From NCBI GenBank assembly GCA_024123915.1, contig CP099650.1, positions 2,232,001-2,296,000 of the forward strand: 64,000 nucleotides of DNA, read 5' to 3'. The notes below the pieces were generated by a model. That model worked only from the letters and a program-made list of their open reading frames with translations. It did not search any database and was not told the DNA's origin. The stretch comes from Oxalobacteraceae bacterium OTU3CAMAD1. Its GTDB lineage: Bacteria > Pseudomonadota > Gammaproteobacteria > Burkholderiales > Burkholderiaceae_D. Of this stretch, positions 46,683 to 56,538 are shown piece after piece; within the stretch, counting starts at the first letter, position 1; every line of letters starts with the position of its first letter. The position numbers and the translations under genes were made by a program.

Positions 46683-49535
46683 ATGCCCTTCACCCATCGC
46701 ACCAGCATCGTTTCGTTCGCGTTGAAAACACTCACCAGCGCGGTCGCCGGTGCGGTGTTGTTGTCCGCCGCCGCGAACGCCGCCGGACTTGGCAAGCTGA
46801 CCGTCCTGTCGTCGCTGGGCCAGCCGCTGCGGGCGGAAATCGAGCTGACCGCCGTCACGCCCGAGGAAGCCAGCGGCCTGGTCGCCCAACTGGCATCGGC
46901 CGATGCGTTCCGCACCGCCAATATCGATTTCAATCCGGCGCTGACGTCGCTGCGCTTCGAGGTGGAACAGCGCAACGGCCGTCAATTGATCCGCGTTTCG
47001 TCCACCCAGCCGGTCAACGAACCCTTCGTCGACATGCTGTTGGAACTGAAGTGGAACGGCGGCCGCATGGTGCGCGAATACACCTTCCTGCTCGACCCGC
47101 CGGACATGCGCTCGGCCAATTCGCCGCAAGTGGCCGCGCCGGTCGATCTGAGCCGCCAGGCCAATGCCCCGGCCGCGACAGCGCCGAACGCGCCGGTCGC
47201 CTCCGCGCCGGCCGCAAGCACGAGCGCAAATCCGGCGCCGGCCGCCCCGGCGGCGGCCAGGCCGCAGCCCGCCAAAAAGTCGACCGAGCAGTACGTCGTG
47301 AAAAAAGGCGACAACCTGAGCCGCATCGCCAGCCAGGTCAAGCCGGGCGACATTTCGCTGGACATGATGCTGGTGGCGCTGTACCGCGCCAACCCGGAGG
47401 CGTTCTCCGGCAATAACATGAACCGCCTGAAGTCGGGCCAGATCCTGAAGGTGCCCGATTCGGGCGCCGTGCGCTCCATCGTCCCCGACGGCGAGGCGCG
47501 CGGCGTGGTGGTCGCGCACGCGGTCGATTTCAACGCCTACCGCGCCAAGCTGGCCGGCCAGGTCGCCAACAGCACGCCGGCCAAGGAAGCGGAGACGACG
47601 CAAAACGTCAAGGGCAAGATCACCGCCAAGGTCGAGGAAAAACCGAACGCCGTCAACGAGGCCAGGGACAAGCTGACCTTGTCCAAATCGACGGCCACCG
47701 CGCCGGCCGCGGGCAAGACGGGCGTGGCGGCGGAAGAAAACATCGCCAAGCAAAAGCAGGTGGATGAAGCGGCCGCCCGCGTCAAGGAATTGGAAAAGAA
47801 CGTCAACGACCTTGAAAAGCTGATGGCGGTGAAGAACAAGACGGTCGCCGAGAAGCCGCCCGTCGCTGCAGCGCCGGTCGCTCCGCCGGCCGCCGCGCCG
47901 GCTCCGGCCCCTGTCGCCACGCCGGCCGAGGCGCCGAAACCGAAGCGCACCCTGGCCGTGCCGCCGAGGAAGCCGGTCGAGCCGAGCTGGTACGAAGTGA
48001 TGATGGATAACATCCAGCTGGTCGGCCTGGCTGTCGCCGCGTTGCTGGCGCTGGTCTACGGCATCATCCTGGCGCGCCGCCGCAAGAGCAAGAAATTCGT
48101 CGTGGTGCCGGGCGAGATCGTCATGCCGCCCGACCCGACCACGCCGATACAGCCGTTCATCACCGAGGCCGGCGCCCAGAACGTCGATACCAACAACAGC
48201 GTATTCAACTCCAACTTCGCGCCATCGGCCAGCCAGCTCGACACCAACGAGGTCGATCCGGTCGCCGAAGCCGACGTCTACATCGCCTACGGCCGCGACG
48301 CGCAGGCCGAGGACATCCTCAAGGAAGCGCTGCGCACGCACCCCGAGCGCCATCCCGTGCGCCTGAAGCTGCTGGAAATCTACGCCACCCGCAAGGACGC
48401 GCGCGCCTTCGAAAGCCAGGCGTCCGAGCTGTATTCGATGACGCGCGGCCAAGGCGACGAGTGGGCGCAAGCGTCGGCCATGGGCCAGTCGATCGATCCG
48501 ACCAATCCGCTGTATTCGGCGGCGCCCGACGGCGCCGGCGGCGCGGCCATGTCGGCCGCCGCAGTGCCGGTCGCGGCCGGCGCGGTGGCCGCCGCTGCCG
48601 CCGCCTCGGCGTATTCGGCCAACGATTTTGGCACCGGCGACGATTTCGGCGCCGAGCGGCCGGCCGCCGAGCCCGGCGCCGGCGGCCTCGATCTGGACTT
48701 GGGCCTGGATGCGCCCGCCACGTCGGCCCGCGACAACGCCATGGACTTCGGCAGCGATCTGAACGACATGGAAACGGCGCTGCCGCAACCGGCCGACGCG
48801 TCGGTATCTCCGGCCTCGGTGGCCGCGCAATCGGACAACCTGATGGACTTCGACCTGGGCGACATGAGCTTCGAACCGGTCGCCAGCGCCAAGGCGCCGA
48901 TCGAGATGCCGGCGCCGGCCCGTGAAGAGCCGGCCGACGATCCGTTCGATCTGGCCTTCGATGCGCCTGCCGCCTCCGCGCCGGCGGCCGCTGCGGCGCC
49001 GGCCGACGACCCGAGCATGGACTTCAGCCTGGATCTGCCGGAGGATACGGCCGAGACCGCCAAGCCGGCGGAGCGCGTGCCGGCGGCCGGCACCGATCCG
49101 CTGGACATGGACATCATGGGCTTCGACATTCCCGAAGTGCCGGCCCTGACCGAGCCGCCGAAGGTCGATCCGAAGGCCATGGACTTCGATGAGCCGCTGG
49201 AGTTGCCGGAAGACGCGGAAACGATCACGGCCGCGCCAGCCCCGGCGCGCGAATTCGACCTGTCTGACATCAACCTCGATCTGGACAATGAGTTCACCGG
49301 CGCGGCGGCGGGGGCGGCGGCAGGCGCTGCAGCGGCTGAGCCGGCTGCCGCTTCCGGCCGCGACGACACCCTGTCGGCGCACCACATGGAGATGGACACC
49401 AAGCTCGACCTGGCCATCGCCTACCAGGAAATCGGCGACAAGGAAGGTGCGCGCGAGCTGCTGGACGAAGTGCTGCGCGGCGGCAGCGACGACCAGATCG
49501 CCAAAGCCAACGCCATGAAAGCGCAACTGGGGTAA
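46683..49535 (+). CDS. fimV: FimV/HubP-like polar motility protein
   Basis: 950 aa. A signal peptide ends near ANAAG, then the conserved N-terminal FimV domain (GLGKLTVLSSLGQPLRAEIE) follows. A LysM module lies near 200-262 (YVVKKGDNLSRIASQVKPGD). One TM segment (LVGLAVAALLALVYGIILAR) precedes a cytoplasmic acidic Ala/Asp-rich stretch. The C-terminal TPR-like FimV domain (MEMDTKLDLAIAYQEIGDKE, GARELLDEVLRGG) closes it. It organises cell poles and type IV pilus/flagellar function through peptidoglycan binding. Its place between asd and truA is the standard Burkholderiales/Pseudomonas location. Confidence 0.95.
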   Translation: MPFTHRTSIVSFALKTLTSAVAGAVLLSAAANAAGLGKLTVLSSLGQPLRAEIELTAVTPEEASGLVAQLASADAFRTANIDFNPALTSLRFEVEQRNGRQLIRVSSTQPVNEPFVDMLLELKWNGGRMVREYTFLLDPPDMRSANSPQVAAPVDLSRQANAPAATAPNAPVASAPAASTSANPAPAAPAAARPQPAKKSTEQYVVKKGDNLSRIASQVKPGDISLDMMLVALYRANPEAFSGNNMNRLKSGQILKVPDSGAVRSIVPDGEARGVVVAHAVDFNAYRAKLAGQVANSTPAKEAETTQNVKGKITAKVEEKPNAVNEARDKLTLSKSTATAPAAGKTGVAAEENIAKQKQVDEAAARVKELEKNVNDLEKLMAVKNKTVAEKPPVAAAPVAPPAAAPAPAPVATPAEAPKPKRTLAVPPRKPVEPSWYEVMMDNIQLVGLAVAALLALVYGIILARRRKSKKFVVVPGEIVMPPDPTTPIQPFITEAGAQNVDTNNSVFNSNFAPSASQLDTNEVDPVAEADVYIAYGRDAQAEDILKEALRTHPERHPVRLKLLEIYATRKDARAFESQASELYSMTRGQGDEWAQASAMGQSIDPTNPLYSAAPDGAGGAAMSAAAVPVAAGAVAAAAAASAYSANDFGTGDDFGAERPAAEPGAGGLDLDLGLDAPATSARDNAMDFGSDLNDMETALPQPADASVSPASVAAQSDNLMDFDLGDMSFEPVASAKAPIEMPAPAREEPADDPFDLAFDAPAASAPAAAAAPADDPSMDFSLDLPEDTAETAKPAERVPAAGTDPLDMDIMGFDIPEVPALTEPPKVDPKAMDFDEPLELPEDAETITAAPAPAREFDLSDINLDLDNEFTGAAAGAAAGAAAAEPAAASGRDDTLSAHHMEMDTKLDLAIAYQEIGDKEGARELLDEVLRGGSDDQIAKANAMKAQLG

Positions 49536-49556
49536 GCCGGCTGTTACGGCGTGGCG

Positions 49557-49589
49557 GATTACGGCGTTCCGCCTAATCCGCCCTACGTG
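49557..49589 (+). repeat. Half copy of palindromic repeat, family 1
   Basis: Only the right arm is present: GATTACGGCGTTCC followed by GCCTAATCCGCCCTACGTG, 21 bp after the fimV stop and 79 bp before a full copy. Confidence 0.85.
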
Positions 49590-49667
49590 ATCCCGGACGA
49601 TGCCGCCCGCAATGGCCGAAATCCGCACAAACCATTGTGTGCGTCGACGTCAAAATGAACACGGAGG

Positions 49668-49765
49668 CACGTAGGGCGGATTAGCGCAGCGTAATCGGCC
49701 ATGGGTGAGCCGTCGGCGGCGCATGCATGGCCGATTACGGCGTTCCGCCTAATCCGCCCTACGTG
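49668..49765 (+). repeat. Intergenic palindromic repeat, family 1 (full copy)
   Basis: 98-bp copy oriented as at 2123, with GATTAGCGCAGCGTAATC in the left arm (one base different from the first copy, AAGC to CAGC). With the half copy it fills most of the 340-bp fimV-truA gap. Confidence 0.9.
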
Positions 49766-49839
49766 ATCATCGACGGCGCTGACGCCGGTTTGAACACCGG
49801 GGCGCGCGGCCGCACCGAATGCCGCGACCGCCCCTACGA

Positions 49840-49845
49840 TATAAT
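49840..49845 (+). promoter_or_regulatory. Consensus -10 (TATAAT) for truA-trp operon
   Basis: TATAAT at 49840-49845, 31 bp before the preferred TTG start of truA. No convincing -35. It lies inside the longer truA reading frame from ATG 49819, which argues against that start. Confidence 0.5.
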
Positions 49846-49875
49846 GCCAGCCTCAAACATCACCTCGGGCAGCAA

Positions 49876-50679
49876 TTGAAACGGATAGCAATCGGCGTCC
49901 AGTACGACGGCACCGCCTGGCACGGCTACCAGAAACAGGAAGACGGCCACACGGTCCAGGACAAGCTGGAACAGGCGCTGGAAAAATTTGCCACGGTGCG
50001 CCTGGCCACCACCTGCGCCGGCCGCACCGACACCGGCGTGCACGCGCTCGAACAAGTGGTCCATTTCGACACCGACCTAACCCGCGACGCCCATTCCTGG
50101 GTGCGCGGCGTCAACGCCTTCCTGCCGCCGTCGATTGCCGTGCGCTGGGCCAAGGAACTGCCGGGCGACCCGACGGTTAACGACTTCTTCCACGCCCGTT
50201 TCAGCGCCCGCGCCCGCACCTACCACTACGTGCTGTACAACAATCCGACCCGCTCGCCGTTGCTGGAAGGCCGTGCCGGCTTCTGCTTCCGCCCGCTCGA
50301 CGTCGAACTGATGCAGCAAGCCGTCCAGCCGCTGATCGGCTGGCACGACTTCACCGCCTTCCGCGCCGCGCAATGCCAGGCGAAGTCGCCGGTCAAGCTG
50401 ATGCACGACATCCAGATCAAGCGCGTCGGCGAGCTGGTGGTGTTCACCATCACCGCCAACGCCTTCCTGCACCACATGGTGCGCAACCTGGTCGGTTCGC
50501 TGGTCTACATCGGCACCGGACGCGAACAGCCGGAATGGCTGGGCCACCTACTGGAAACCAAGGACCGCCACGCCGCCGCGCCCACCTTCATGCCGGACGG
50601 CCTATATTTGGCTAAAATCGACTACGACCCGAAATGGGAACTGCCGCTGGAAACCACCAGCGCGCTTCCTTGGTTCTAA
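49876..50679 (+). CDS. truA: tRNA pseudouridine(38-40) synthase
   Basis: 267 aa from TTG 49876, giving the standard N-terminus (M)KRIAIGVQYDGTAWHG. Catalytic D52 lies in CAGRTDTGVHA. Also present are FHARFSARARTYHYVLYN and HHMVRNLVGSLVYIGTG. It modifies U38-U40 in tRNA anticodon stems. An ATG at 49819 would add 19 unrelated residues and overlap the putative -10, so TTG is preferred, though its ribosome binding site is weak. It heads the trpF-B-A-accD-folC-cvpA-purF unit. Confidence 0.95.
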   Translation: MKRIAIGVQYDGTAWHGYQKQEDGHTVQDKLEQALEKFATVRLATTCAGRTDTGVHALEQVVHFDTDLTRDAHSWVRGVNAFLPPSIAVRWAKELPGDPTVNDFFHARFSARARTYHYVLYNNPTRSPLLEGRAGFCFRPLDVELMQQAVQPLIGWHDFTAFRAAQCQAKSPVKLMHDIQIKRVGELVVFTITANAFLHHMVRNLVGSLVYIGTGREQPEWLGHLLETKDRHAAAPTFMPDGLYLAKIDYDPKWELPLETTSALPWF

Positions 50680-50693
50680 AAAGGAAACATTGC

Positions 50694-51386
50694 ATGCCAC
50701 GCACCCGTATCAAGATCTGCGGCCTGACCCGCGTGGAAGACGTGCAGGCCGTGGTGGCCGCCGGCGCCGACGCGATCGGTTTCGTGTTCTATCCCCAAAG
50801 CCCGCGCTACGTCACGCCCGAGCAGGCCGCCGCGCTGATCGCCGCCGTACCGCCGTTCATCACCTGCACCGGGCTGTTCGTCAACGCCCCTCCGGAGGAG
50901 GTTGCCGCCGTCGTCAAAGTGGCGCCGGTCTCGCTGATCCAGCTGCACGGCGACGAGACGGTGGAACAGTCGGCCGCTATCGCCGCCGCCTGCGGGCGAC
51001 AGTTCATGCGGGTGTTTCGCGTCAAACCCGACACCTCGCCGTCCGATTTGCTAGAATACGAACAACTATGCCGCGCCGCCAGTCCCTTGTTCACCAGTTT
51101 GTTGCTGGATACATATGTGGACGCCTACGGTGGCGCAGGAAAGGGTTTTGATTGGTCTCTCATTCCAAAAGATCTCGCGCCTCGGGTCGTTTTAAGTGGT
51201 GGCTTGAGCGTACACAACGCGACTGACGCGGTGGTCGGTGTACGCCCCTACGCCGTCGACATCAGCAGTGGTGTCGAAGCGTCAAAGGGGATCAAGGACG
51301 CCCGCAAGATCGCCGCCTTCGTCGCGGCGGTGCGGGCCGGAGATGACATGATTGAAAGCGAAACCCACCATGAAAGCACTACCTGA
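50694..51386 (+). CDS. trpF: Phosphoribosylanthranilate isomerase
   Basis: 230 aa TIM barrel, third step of tryptophan synthesis. Catalytic Cys lies in [12 protein letters not shown], Asp in [14 protein letters not shown], phosphate loop VVLSGGL, then [22 protein letters not shown] before ATG 50694. It overlaps trpB by 17 bp. Confidence 0.96.
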   Translation: MPRTRIKICGLTRVEDVQAVVAAGADAIGFVFYPQSPRYVTPEQAAALIAAVPPFITCTGLFVNAPPEEVAAVVKVAPVSLIQLHGDETVEQSAAIAAACGRQFMRVFRVKPDTSPSDLLEYEQLCRAASPLFTSLLLDTYVDAYGGAGKGFDWSLIPKDLAPRVVLSGGLSVHNATDAVVGVRPYAVDISSGVEASKGIKDARKIAAFVAAVRAGDDMIESETHHESTT

Positions 51387-52617
51387 GATCGGCGCAGCCG
51401 CGCCCCTGTTCCACGCCAAAGACTACGAACTGCCCAACGCCAGCGGCCACTTTGGCCCGTATGGGGGCTCCTTCGTCGCCGAAACCTTGACCTACGCGCT
51501 GGCCGAGCTGAACGAAGCCTACGAGCGCTACAGCAAGGACCAGGAATTCCTCGAAGAATTCCGCTATGAACTGAAGCACTTCGTCGGCCGTCCGTCGCCG
51601 ATCTACCACGCCAAGCGTTGGTCCGAGCTGGCCGGCGGCGCGCAGATCTACTTCAAGCGTGAAGACCTGAACCACACCGGCGCCCACAAGATCAACAACG
51701 TCATTGGCCAGGCCTTGCTGGCCAAGCGCATGGGCAAGCCGCGCGTCATCGCCGAAACCGGCGCTGGACAGCACGGCGTCGCCACCGCCACCATCTGCGC
51801 CCGTTTCGGCCTCGAATGCGTGGTCTACATGGGCAGCGAGGACGTCAAGCGCCAGGCGCAGAACGTCTACCGCATGAAGCTGCTGGGCGCGACGGTCGTT
51901 CCGGTCGAGTCCGGCTCCAAAACGCTCAAGGACGCGCTCAACGAGGCGATGCGCGACTGGGTCACCAACATCGAGAACACCTTCTACATCATCGGCACCG
52001 TGGCCGGCCCGCATCCGTATCCGATGCTGGTGCGCGACTTCCAGTCGGTGATCGGCGAGGAATGCCTGGTGCAGATGCCGGAAATGACCGGCCGCCAGCC
52101 GGACTACGTGATGGCCTGCATCGGCGGCGGTTCCAACGCGATGGGCATTTTCTATCCCTACATCGACCAGAAGCAGGTGCGCCTGATCGGCGTCGAGGCG
52201 GCGGGCGAGGGGCTGGACGGCGTCAAGCACGCGGCGTCGCTGACCAAGGGCTATCCGGGCGTGTTGCACGGCAACCGCACATACCTGCTGCAGGACGAGA
52301 ACGGCCAGATCATCGAAACGCATTCGGTCTCGGCGGGCCTGGATTATCCGGGCGTGGGACCGGAGCACGCGTACCTGAAGGATATCGGCCGCGCCGAGTA
52401 CGTCTCCATCACCGACGACGAGGCGCTCAAGGCCTTCCACGATTGCTGCCATATCGAGGGCATCATCCCGGCGCTGGAGTCGTCGCACGCGCTGGCGTAC
52501 GCGGTGAAGCTGGCGGCGACCTTGCCGAAAGATCAGATCATTCTGGCCAACCTGTCGGGCCGTGGCGACAAGGACATGCACACCGTGGCGGAGCGGATGG
52601 GACTCAACTTCAGCTGA
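51370..52617 (+). CDS. trpB: Tryptophan synthase beta chain
   Basis: 415 aa PLP enzyme joining indole and serine. Lysine K107 in [11 protein letters not shown] carries PLP. Also [23 protein letters not shown] for phosphate binding, and [16 protein letters not shown]. It starts inside trpF. A family 2 palindrome separates it from trpA. Confidence 0.97.
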   Translation: MKALPEIGAAAPLFHAKDYELPNASGHFGPYGGSFVAETLTYALAELNEAYERYSKDQEFLEEFRYELKHFVGRPSPIYHAKRWSELAGGAQIYFKREDLNHTGAHKINNVIGQALLAKRMGKPRVIAETGAGQHGVATATICARFGLECVVYMGSEDVKRQAQNVYRMKLLGATVVPVESGSKTLKDALNEAMRDWVTNIENTFYIIGTVAGPHPYPMLVRDFQSVIGEECLVQMPEMTGRQPDYVMACIGGGSNAMGIFYPYIDQKQVRLIGVEAAGEGLDGVKHAASLTKGYPGVLHGNRTYLLQDENGQIIETHSVSAGLDYPGVGPEHAYLKDIGRAEYVSITDDEALKAFHDCCHIEGIIPALESSHALAYAVKLAATLPKDQIILANLSGRGDKDMHTVAERMGLNFS

Positions 52618-52623
52618 GCCGCC

Positions 52624-52687
52624 AACCCGCAACCCGTGGCCCGGGGTCGTACCCGCAGGGTACGACCCCTGTTTGGCAGTGCGGGTT
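52624..52687. repeat. Intergenic palindrome, family 2 (copy E), inside trp operon
   Basis: Core at 52643-52669: GGGGTCGTACCC, GCA, GGGTACGACCCC. Outer flanks AACCCGC and GCAGTGCGGGTT pair. It lies between trpB stop and trpA start, so it is transcribed within the operon. Confidence 0.9.
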
Positions 52688-52716
52688 TCAACTCCACATT
52701 GAGAATAGAGAAAACC

Positions 52717-53514
52717 ATGTCCAGAATCGCACCAACCTTTGCCGCCCTGAAGGCGGCCAATAAAACCGCGCTCGTCACCTTCATCACCGCCGGCGATCCC
52801 GGCCCCGAGCAGACCGTTCCACTGATGCACGCGCTGGTCGCGGGCGGCGCCGACATCCTTGAACTCGGCGTGCCGTTCTCCGATCCGATGGCCGAAGGCC
52901 CGGTCATCCAGCGCGCCTGCGAGCGTGCGCTGGCGTTCGGCGTCGGCATCCGCGACGTGTTCGAGTACGTCGCCGAATTCCGCAAGACCAACCAGACCAC
53001 GCCGGTGGTGCTGATGGGCTATGCGAATCCGATCGAGCGCATCGGCGCGGCCGCCTTCATCGCCAAATCGAAGGAAGTGGGCGCCGACGGCGCCATCGTG
53101 GTCGATTACCCGCCGGAGGAGTGCGAAGAATTCGCCGCCGCGATGCGCGCGGCCGAGCTCGATCTGATCTTCCTGCTGGCGCCGACCTCGACCGAAGAAC
53201 GCATCCAGCAGGTGGCCAAGGTCGGTGGCGGCTTCAGCTATTACGTTTCGCTCAAGGGGGTCACCGGTGCCGGCAATATCGACACGGTGCAGGTGGCCGA
53301 GCGCCTGAAGGAAATCCGCAAGCACGTGAGCTTGCCGATCGGCGTGGGCTTCGGCATCCGCGACGGCGCCACCGCGCGCGCCGTGGCCGAGGTGGCCGAC
53401 GCGGTCGTCATCGGCAGCCGCATCGTGCAGGAGATCGAAAAGCACGGCAAGGAAGGTTCCGTCGCCGCCGTGCAAGCCTTCGTGAGCGACATCCGCAGCG
53501 CCCTCGACGCCTGA
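52717..53514 (+). CDS. trpA: Tryptophan synthase alpha chain
   Basis: 265 aa TIM barrel that cleaves indole-glycerol phosphate. Catalytic Glu lies in [18 protein letters not shown] (with catalytic Asp later in [11 protein letters not shown]). Also [21 protein letters not shown] and VGFGIRDGA. It starts at ATG 52717 after GAGAA. It is 99 bp from trpB because of the repeat. Confidence 0.97.
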   Translation: MSRIAPTFAALKAANKTALVTFITAGDPGPEQTVPLMHALVAGGADILELGVPFSDPMAEGPVIQRACERALAFGVGIRDVFEYVAEFRKTNQTTPVVLMGYANPIERIGAAAFIAKSKEVGADGAIVVDYPPEECEEFAAAMRAAELDLIFLLAPTSTEERIQQVAKVGGGFSYYVSLKGVTGAGNIDTVQVAERLKEIRKHVSLPIGVGFGIRDGATARAVAEVADAVVIGSRIVQEIEKHGKEGSVAAVQAFVSDIRSALDA

Positions 53515-53561
53515 TCAGGCGACCGTTACACCCTCCGGCCGCTTGGCCATCATCAAATTAC

Positions 53562-53615
53562 GACCGCTCACCTTGATACATAGTTAAGTACTGACTATGT
53601 TGAAGGGGAGCGGTC
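53562..53615 (+). promoter_or_regulatory. Long inverted repeat at brnT start (operator and/or translational hairpin)
   Basis: The left arm 53562-53584 (GACCGCTC then ACCTTGATACATAGT) pairs with the right arm 53594-53615 (ACTATGTTGAAGG then GGAGCGGTC), with about 18 pairs and a 9-nt loop. The right arm contains the GGGGAG ribosome binding site, and the GTG of brnT follows at once. In mRNA the hairpin would hide that site. The inner ACATAGT/ACTATGT dyad is also a plausible operator for the antitoxin. Confidence 0.75.
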
Positions 53616-53885
53616 GTGCGCTTTGAATGGGATGAGCAGAAGGCCAAATCCAACCTTCGTAAACATGGCGTCACTTTTGACGAGGCCACGACTGTTTTTT
53701 ACGACTTTGCAATGAAACTGCGACTGGACCTCGCACATTCGGACGACGAACCCAGATACCTCGCGCTAGGAATAAGTTACCGTGGACGGCTGTTGCTGGT
53801 AAGTCATTGTTATCGAGGCGCTGATGTCGTACGCCTCATATCAGCTCGTAAGGCGAACAAAGCTGAACTGAAAATTTATCAATGA
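53616..53885 (+). CDS. brnT: BrnT family toxin
   Basis: 89 aa. RFEWDEQKAKSNLRKHGVTF then DEATTVFYD is the BrnT signature (FEWDxxKxxxNxxKHGVxFxEA). The rest is RYLALGISYRGRLLLVSHCY and a closing RLISARKANKAE. BrnT is a RelE-fold ribonuclease that arrests translation. GTG start with GGGGAG upstream. AT content is higher than in the flanking trp and acc genes. The antitoxin follows 7 bp later. Confidence 0.92.
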   Translation: MRFEWDEQKAKSNLRKHGVTFDEATTVFYDFAMKLRLDLAHSDDEPRYLALGISYRGRLLLVSHCYRGADVVRLISARKANKAELKIYQ

Positions 53886-53892
53886 GGAAACT

Positions 53893-54156
53893 ATGTGTAA
53901 CGACGAGTTGGATCTATCAAAAAGTGTTCCTGTCGCCAACCATATCGCCAGGCAGATCGGACGCGAGCTGACTATCGGTTTGTCTAACGATGCCATCAAT
54001 TATTTCAAGCAAATTGGAGATGAGGTTGGACTGCCGCCTGAACGTGTAATCGAAACATATCTGCGTCATATCGCTCGCGCGAAGTACAAAGTGACGATAG
54101 AGATGCCTGCGACCGACGATGAAACCGAGACGATGGCAGTAGGGGATTCCCTCTAA
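53893..54156 (+). CDS. brnA: BrnA-like ribbon-helix-helix antitoxin
   Basis: 87 aa. The middle, ELTIGLSNDAINYFKQIGDE then VGLPPERVIETYLRHIAR, fits a ribbon-helix-helix DNA-binding fold, as in BrnA. The acidic C-terminus (EMPATDDETETMA) could bind the basic toxin. Sequence divergence from typical BrnA lowers certainty, but the operon position is decisive. It probably autoregulates via the inverted repeat at 53562-53615. Confidence 0.8.
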   Translation: MCNDELDLSKSVPVANHIARQIGRELTIGLSNDAINYFKQIGDEVGLPPERVIETYLRHIARAKYKVTIEMPATDDETETMAVGDSL

Positions 54157-54204
54157 ATCCCCGCGAATTCCATGACGAAAGCTAAAAATTATTGTATTGC
54201 AATG

Positions 54205-54234
54205 TTCGACAGGCGTACAAGAAACGGCTACACT
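54205..54234 (+). promoter_or_regulatory. Candidate accD promoter
   Basis: TTCGAC (54205-54210), 18 bp, TACACT (54229-54234), 31 bp before the accD ATG. It would give accD its own promoter downstream of the toxin-antitoxin module. Confidence 0.4.
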
Positions 54235-54264
54235 TCGGCCACAAGTTAGCTGCAAGGAGAATTT

Positions 54265-55137
54265 ATGAGTTGGTTGGAAAAACTGCTGCCCCCAAGAATC
54301 CAGCGTTCCGACGTTGCCGCCCGCAAGACGATGCCAGAGGGCCTGTGGGTCAAATGCCCATCGTGCGAAGCCGTCCTGTACCGCACCGATCTGGAATCGA
54401 ACCTGCATGTTTGCCCTAAATGCGACCACCACATGCGCATCCGCGCCCGCGAACGCCTCGACAGCCTGTTCGACGCCGGCGGACGTTATGAAATCGGCAT
54501 GGACACGCTGCCGGTCGATACGCTGAAGTTCAAAGATAGCAAGAAATACCCCGACCGCCTCAAGCAGGCCATGGAAGCCACCGGCGAGACCGACGCCATG
54601 ATCGTCATGGGCGGCGCCATCATGAGCATGCCCGTCGTCGTGGCCTGCTTCGAATTCGAATTCATGGGCGGCTCGATGGGCTCCGTGGTCGGCGAGCGCT
54701 TCGTGCGCGGCGCGCAAGTGGCGCTGGAACAGAAAGTGCCGTTCATCTGCATCACCGCCACCGGCGGCGCCCGTATGCAAGAGGGCCTGCTGTCGCTGAT
54801 GCAAATGGCGAAAACCACCGCCATGCTGACCAAGCTGTCCGAGAAGAAGCTGCCGTTCATCAGCGTGCTGACCGATCCGACCATGGGCGGCGTGTCCGCC
54901 TCGTTCGCCTTCATGGGCGACGTCGTCATCGCCGAGCCGAAGGCGCTGATCGGCTTCGCCGGCCCGCGCGTGATCGAAAACACCGTGCGCGAGAAGCTGC
55001 CGGAAGGTTTCCAGCGCTCCGAGTTCCTGGTCACCAAGGGCGCCGTCGACATGATCGTCGACCGCCGCAAGATGCGCGAAGAAATCGCCCGCCTGATGGC
55101 CTTGCTGCAAAACCAGCCGGCCGAAGTTATCGCTTAA
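54265..55137 (+). CDS. accD: Acetyl-CoA carboxylase carboxyltransferase subunit beta
   Basis: 290 aa. The zinc ribbon is CPSC...CPKC at about residues 31-53, followed by the crotonase-like carboxyltransferase core ([56 protein letters not shown]). With AccA it makes malonyl-CoA. AAGGAG precedes the ATG. It precedes folC, as in most Proteobacteria. Confidence 0.97.
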   Translation: MSWLEKLLPPRIQRSDVAARKTMPEGLWVKCPSCEAVLYRTDLESNLHVCPKCDHHMRIRARERLDSLFDAGGRYEIGMDTLPVDTLKFKDSKKYPDRLKQAMEATGETDAMIVMGGAIMSMPVVVACFEFEFMGGSMGSVVGERFVRGAQVALEQKVPFICITATGGARMQEGLLSLMQMAKTTAMLTKLSEKKLPFISVLTDPTMGGVSASFAFMGDVVIAEPKALIGFAGPRVIENTVREKLPEGFQRSEFLVTKGAVDMIVDRRKMREEIARLMALLQNQPAEVIA

Positions 55138-55226
55138 GAAATATTGCCAGCTTCAATGCCCGGCAGAGCGGCGCGCAATCGGATATCATCCGGCCTGCGC
55201 GCCGTTGCCATTTTCAGAGTCACATC

Positions 55227-56516
55227 ATGTCGAACCTCCCAACCACTTTGCCCGCCTGGCTTGCGCTGATCGAATCGCGCCATGCCGAAACCGTCATCAA
55301 CATGGGCCTGGACCGCGTCCTCGCCGTCAAGGAACGCTTGCAGCTGAGCTTTAGCTGCCCCGTCATCATGGTGGCCGGCACCAACGGCAAGGGCTCGACC
55401 TGCGCCATGCTCGAATCGGTGCTGCTGCGCGCCGGCTACAAGGTCGGCCTGTACATCAAGCCGCACTTCCTCGACTTCAACGAGCGCGCGCGGATCAACG
55501 GCGACCTGGCCAGCGACGAGGTGCTGGTCGACGCCTTCAACGCCGTCGAGGCGGCGCGCGGCGACACCCCGCTGACCTACTTCGAATTCACCACGCTGGC
55601 CATCATGAAGCTGCTGGCCGGCGCGGGCATGGATGTCGTCATCCTCGAGGTTGGCCTTGGCGGGCGCCTTGACGCCGTCAACATCGTCGACGCCGACGTC
55701 GCCATCGTCACCAGCGTCGATATCGACCACACCGACTACCTGGGCGACACGCGCGAGAAGATCGGCTTCGAGAAGGCCGGCATTTTCCGCGCCGGCAAGA
55801 CGGCGATCTGCTCCGATCCGGTGCCGCCGCAGTCGCTGATCGACCACGCCGAGGCCATCGGCGCCGACCTGTGGCTGATGGGCCGCGATTTTAATTACTC
55901 CGGTGACAAGCAGCAGTGGAACTACGGCGGCCGCTCGCAACGCCGCAATTCGCTGGCCTATCCGAGCCTGCGCGGCGCCAACCAGATCCTCAACGCCAGC
56001 GCCGTGCTGGCCGCGCTGGAGGCGCTCAAGCTGGAGTTGCCGGTGGGCGCGCAGGAAGTGCGCACCGGCCTGGTCACGGTGGAGCTGCCGGGCCGCTTCC
56101 AGGTCCTGCCGGGCCGCCCGACGGTGATCCTGGACGTCGCCCACAATCCGCACGCGGCTTCGGCGCTGAACCAGAACCTGGGCAATATGGGCTTCCACCC
56201 GTACACGTACGCCGTGTTCGGCTCCATGCACGACAAGGATATCGACGGCGTCATCGCCGCCATGTCCGAGCATGTGGACCACTGGTGCCTGGCGAATCTG
56301 CCGTCGCCGCGCGCGGCCAGCGCCTCGGAACTGGCGGCGAAGGTGCAAATTGTGCAAGCTGAAAAGTCTGAACGCACCATCAATATCTTCGACGATCCGG
56401 CCGCCGCCTTTGCAAATGCGATGAGCCGGGCCGGGGAGAATGATAGAATTGTGGTCTTTGGATCTTTCCTCACGGTCGCAGGCGTCATGGCGGCGAGAAA
56501 ATCCTCACTCCATTGA
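55227..56516 (+). CDS. folC: Dihydrofolate synthase/folylpolyglutamate synthase
   Basis: 429 aa Mur-ligase family enzyme. ATP-binding VAGTNGKGSTCAMLES, substrate motifs LYIKPHFLDFNERARING and LEVGLGGRLDAVNIVD, then DIDHTDYLGDTREKIGFEK and DVAHNPHAA. It adds glutamate to dihydropteroate and folates. One expected feature differs slightly: YIKPHF replaces the usual Y(T/S)SPHL. Confidence 0.96.
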   Translation: MSNLPTTLPAWLALIESRHAETVINMGLDRVLAVKERLQLSFSCPVIMVAGTNGKGSTCAMLESVLLRAGYKVGLYIKPHFLDFNERARINGDLASDEVLVDAFNAVEAARGDTPLTYFEFTTLAIMKLLAGAGMDVVILEVGLGGRLDAVNIVDADVAIVTSVDIDHTDYLGDTREKIGFEKAGIFRAGKTAICSDPVPPQSLIDHAEAIGADLWLMGRDFNYSGDKQQWNYGGRSQRRNSLAYPSLRGANQILNASAVLAALEALKLELPVGAQEVRTGLVTVELPGRFQVLPGRPTVILDVAHNPHAASALNQNLGNMGFHPYTYAVFGSMHDKDIDGVIAAMSEHVDHWCLANLPSPRAASASELAAKVQIVQAEKSERTINIFDDPAAAFANAMSRAGENDRIVVFGSFLTVAGVMAARKSSLH

Positions 56517-56538
56517 ACGCACAGGACTGAAATCACGC

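Noticed and set aside
46668..49628. 986-codon minus-strand open frame opposite fimV
   Set aside because: Gly/Arg/Val shadow of an Ala/Asp-rich gene; no plausible product.
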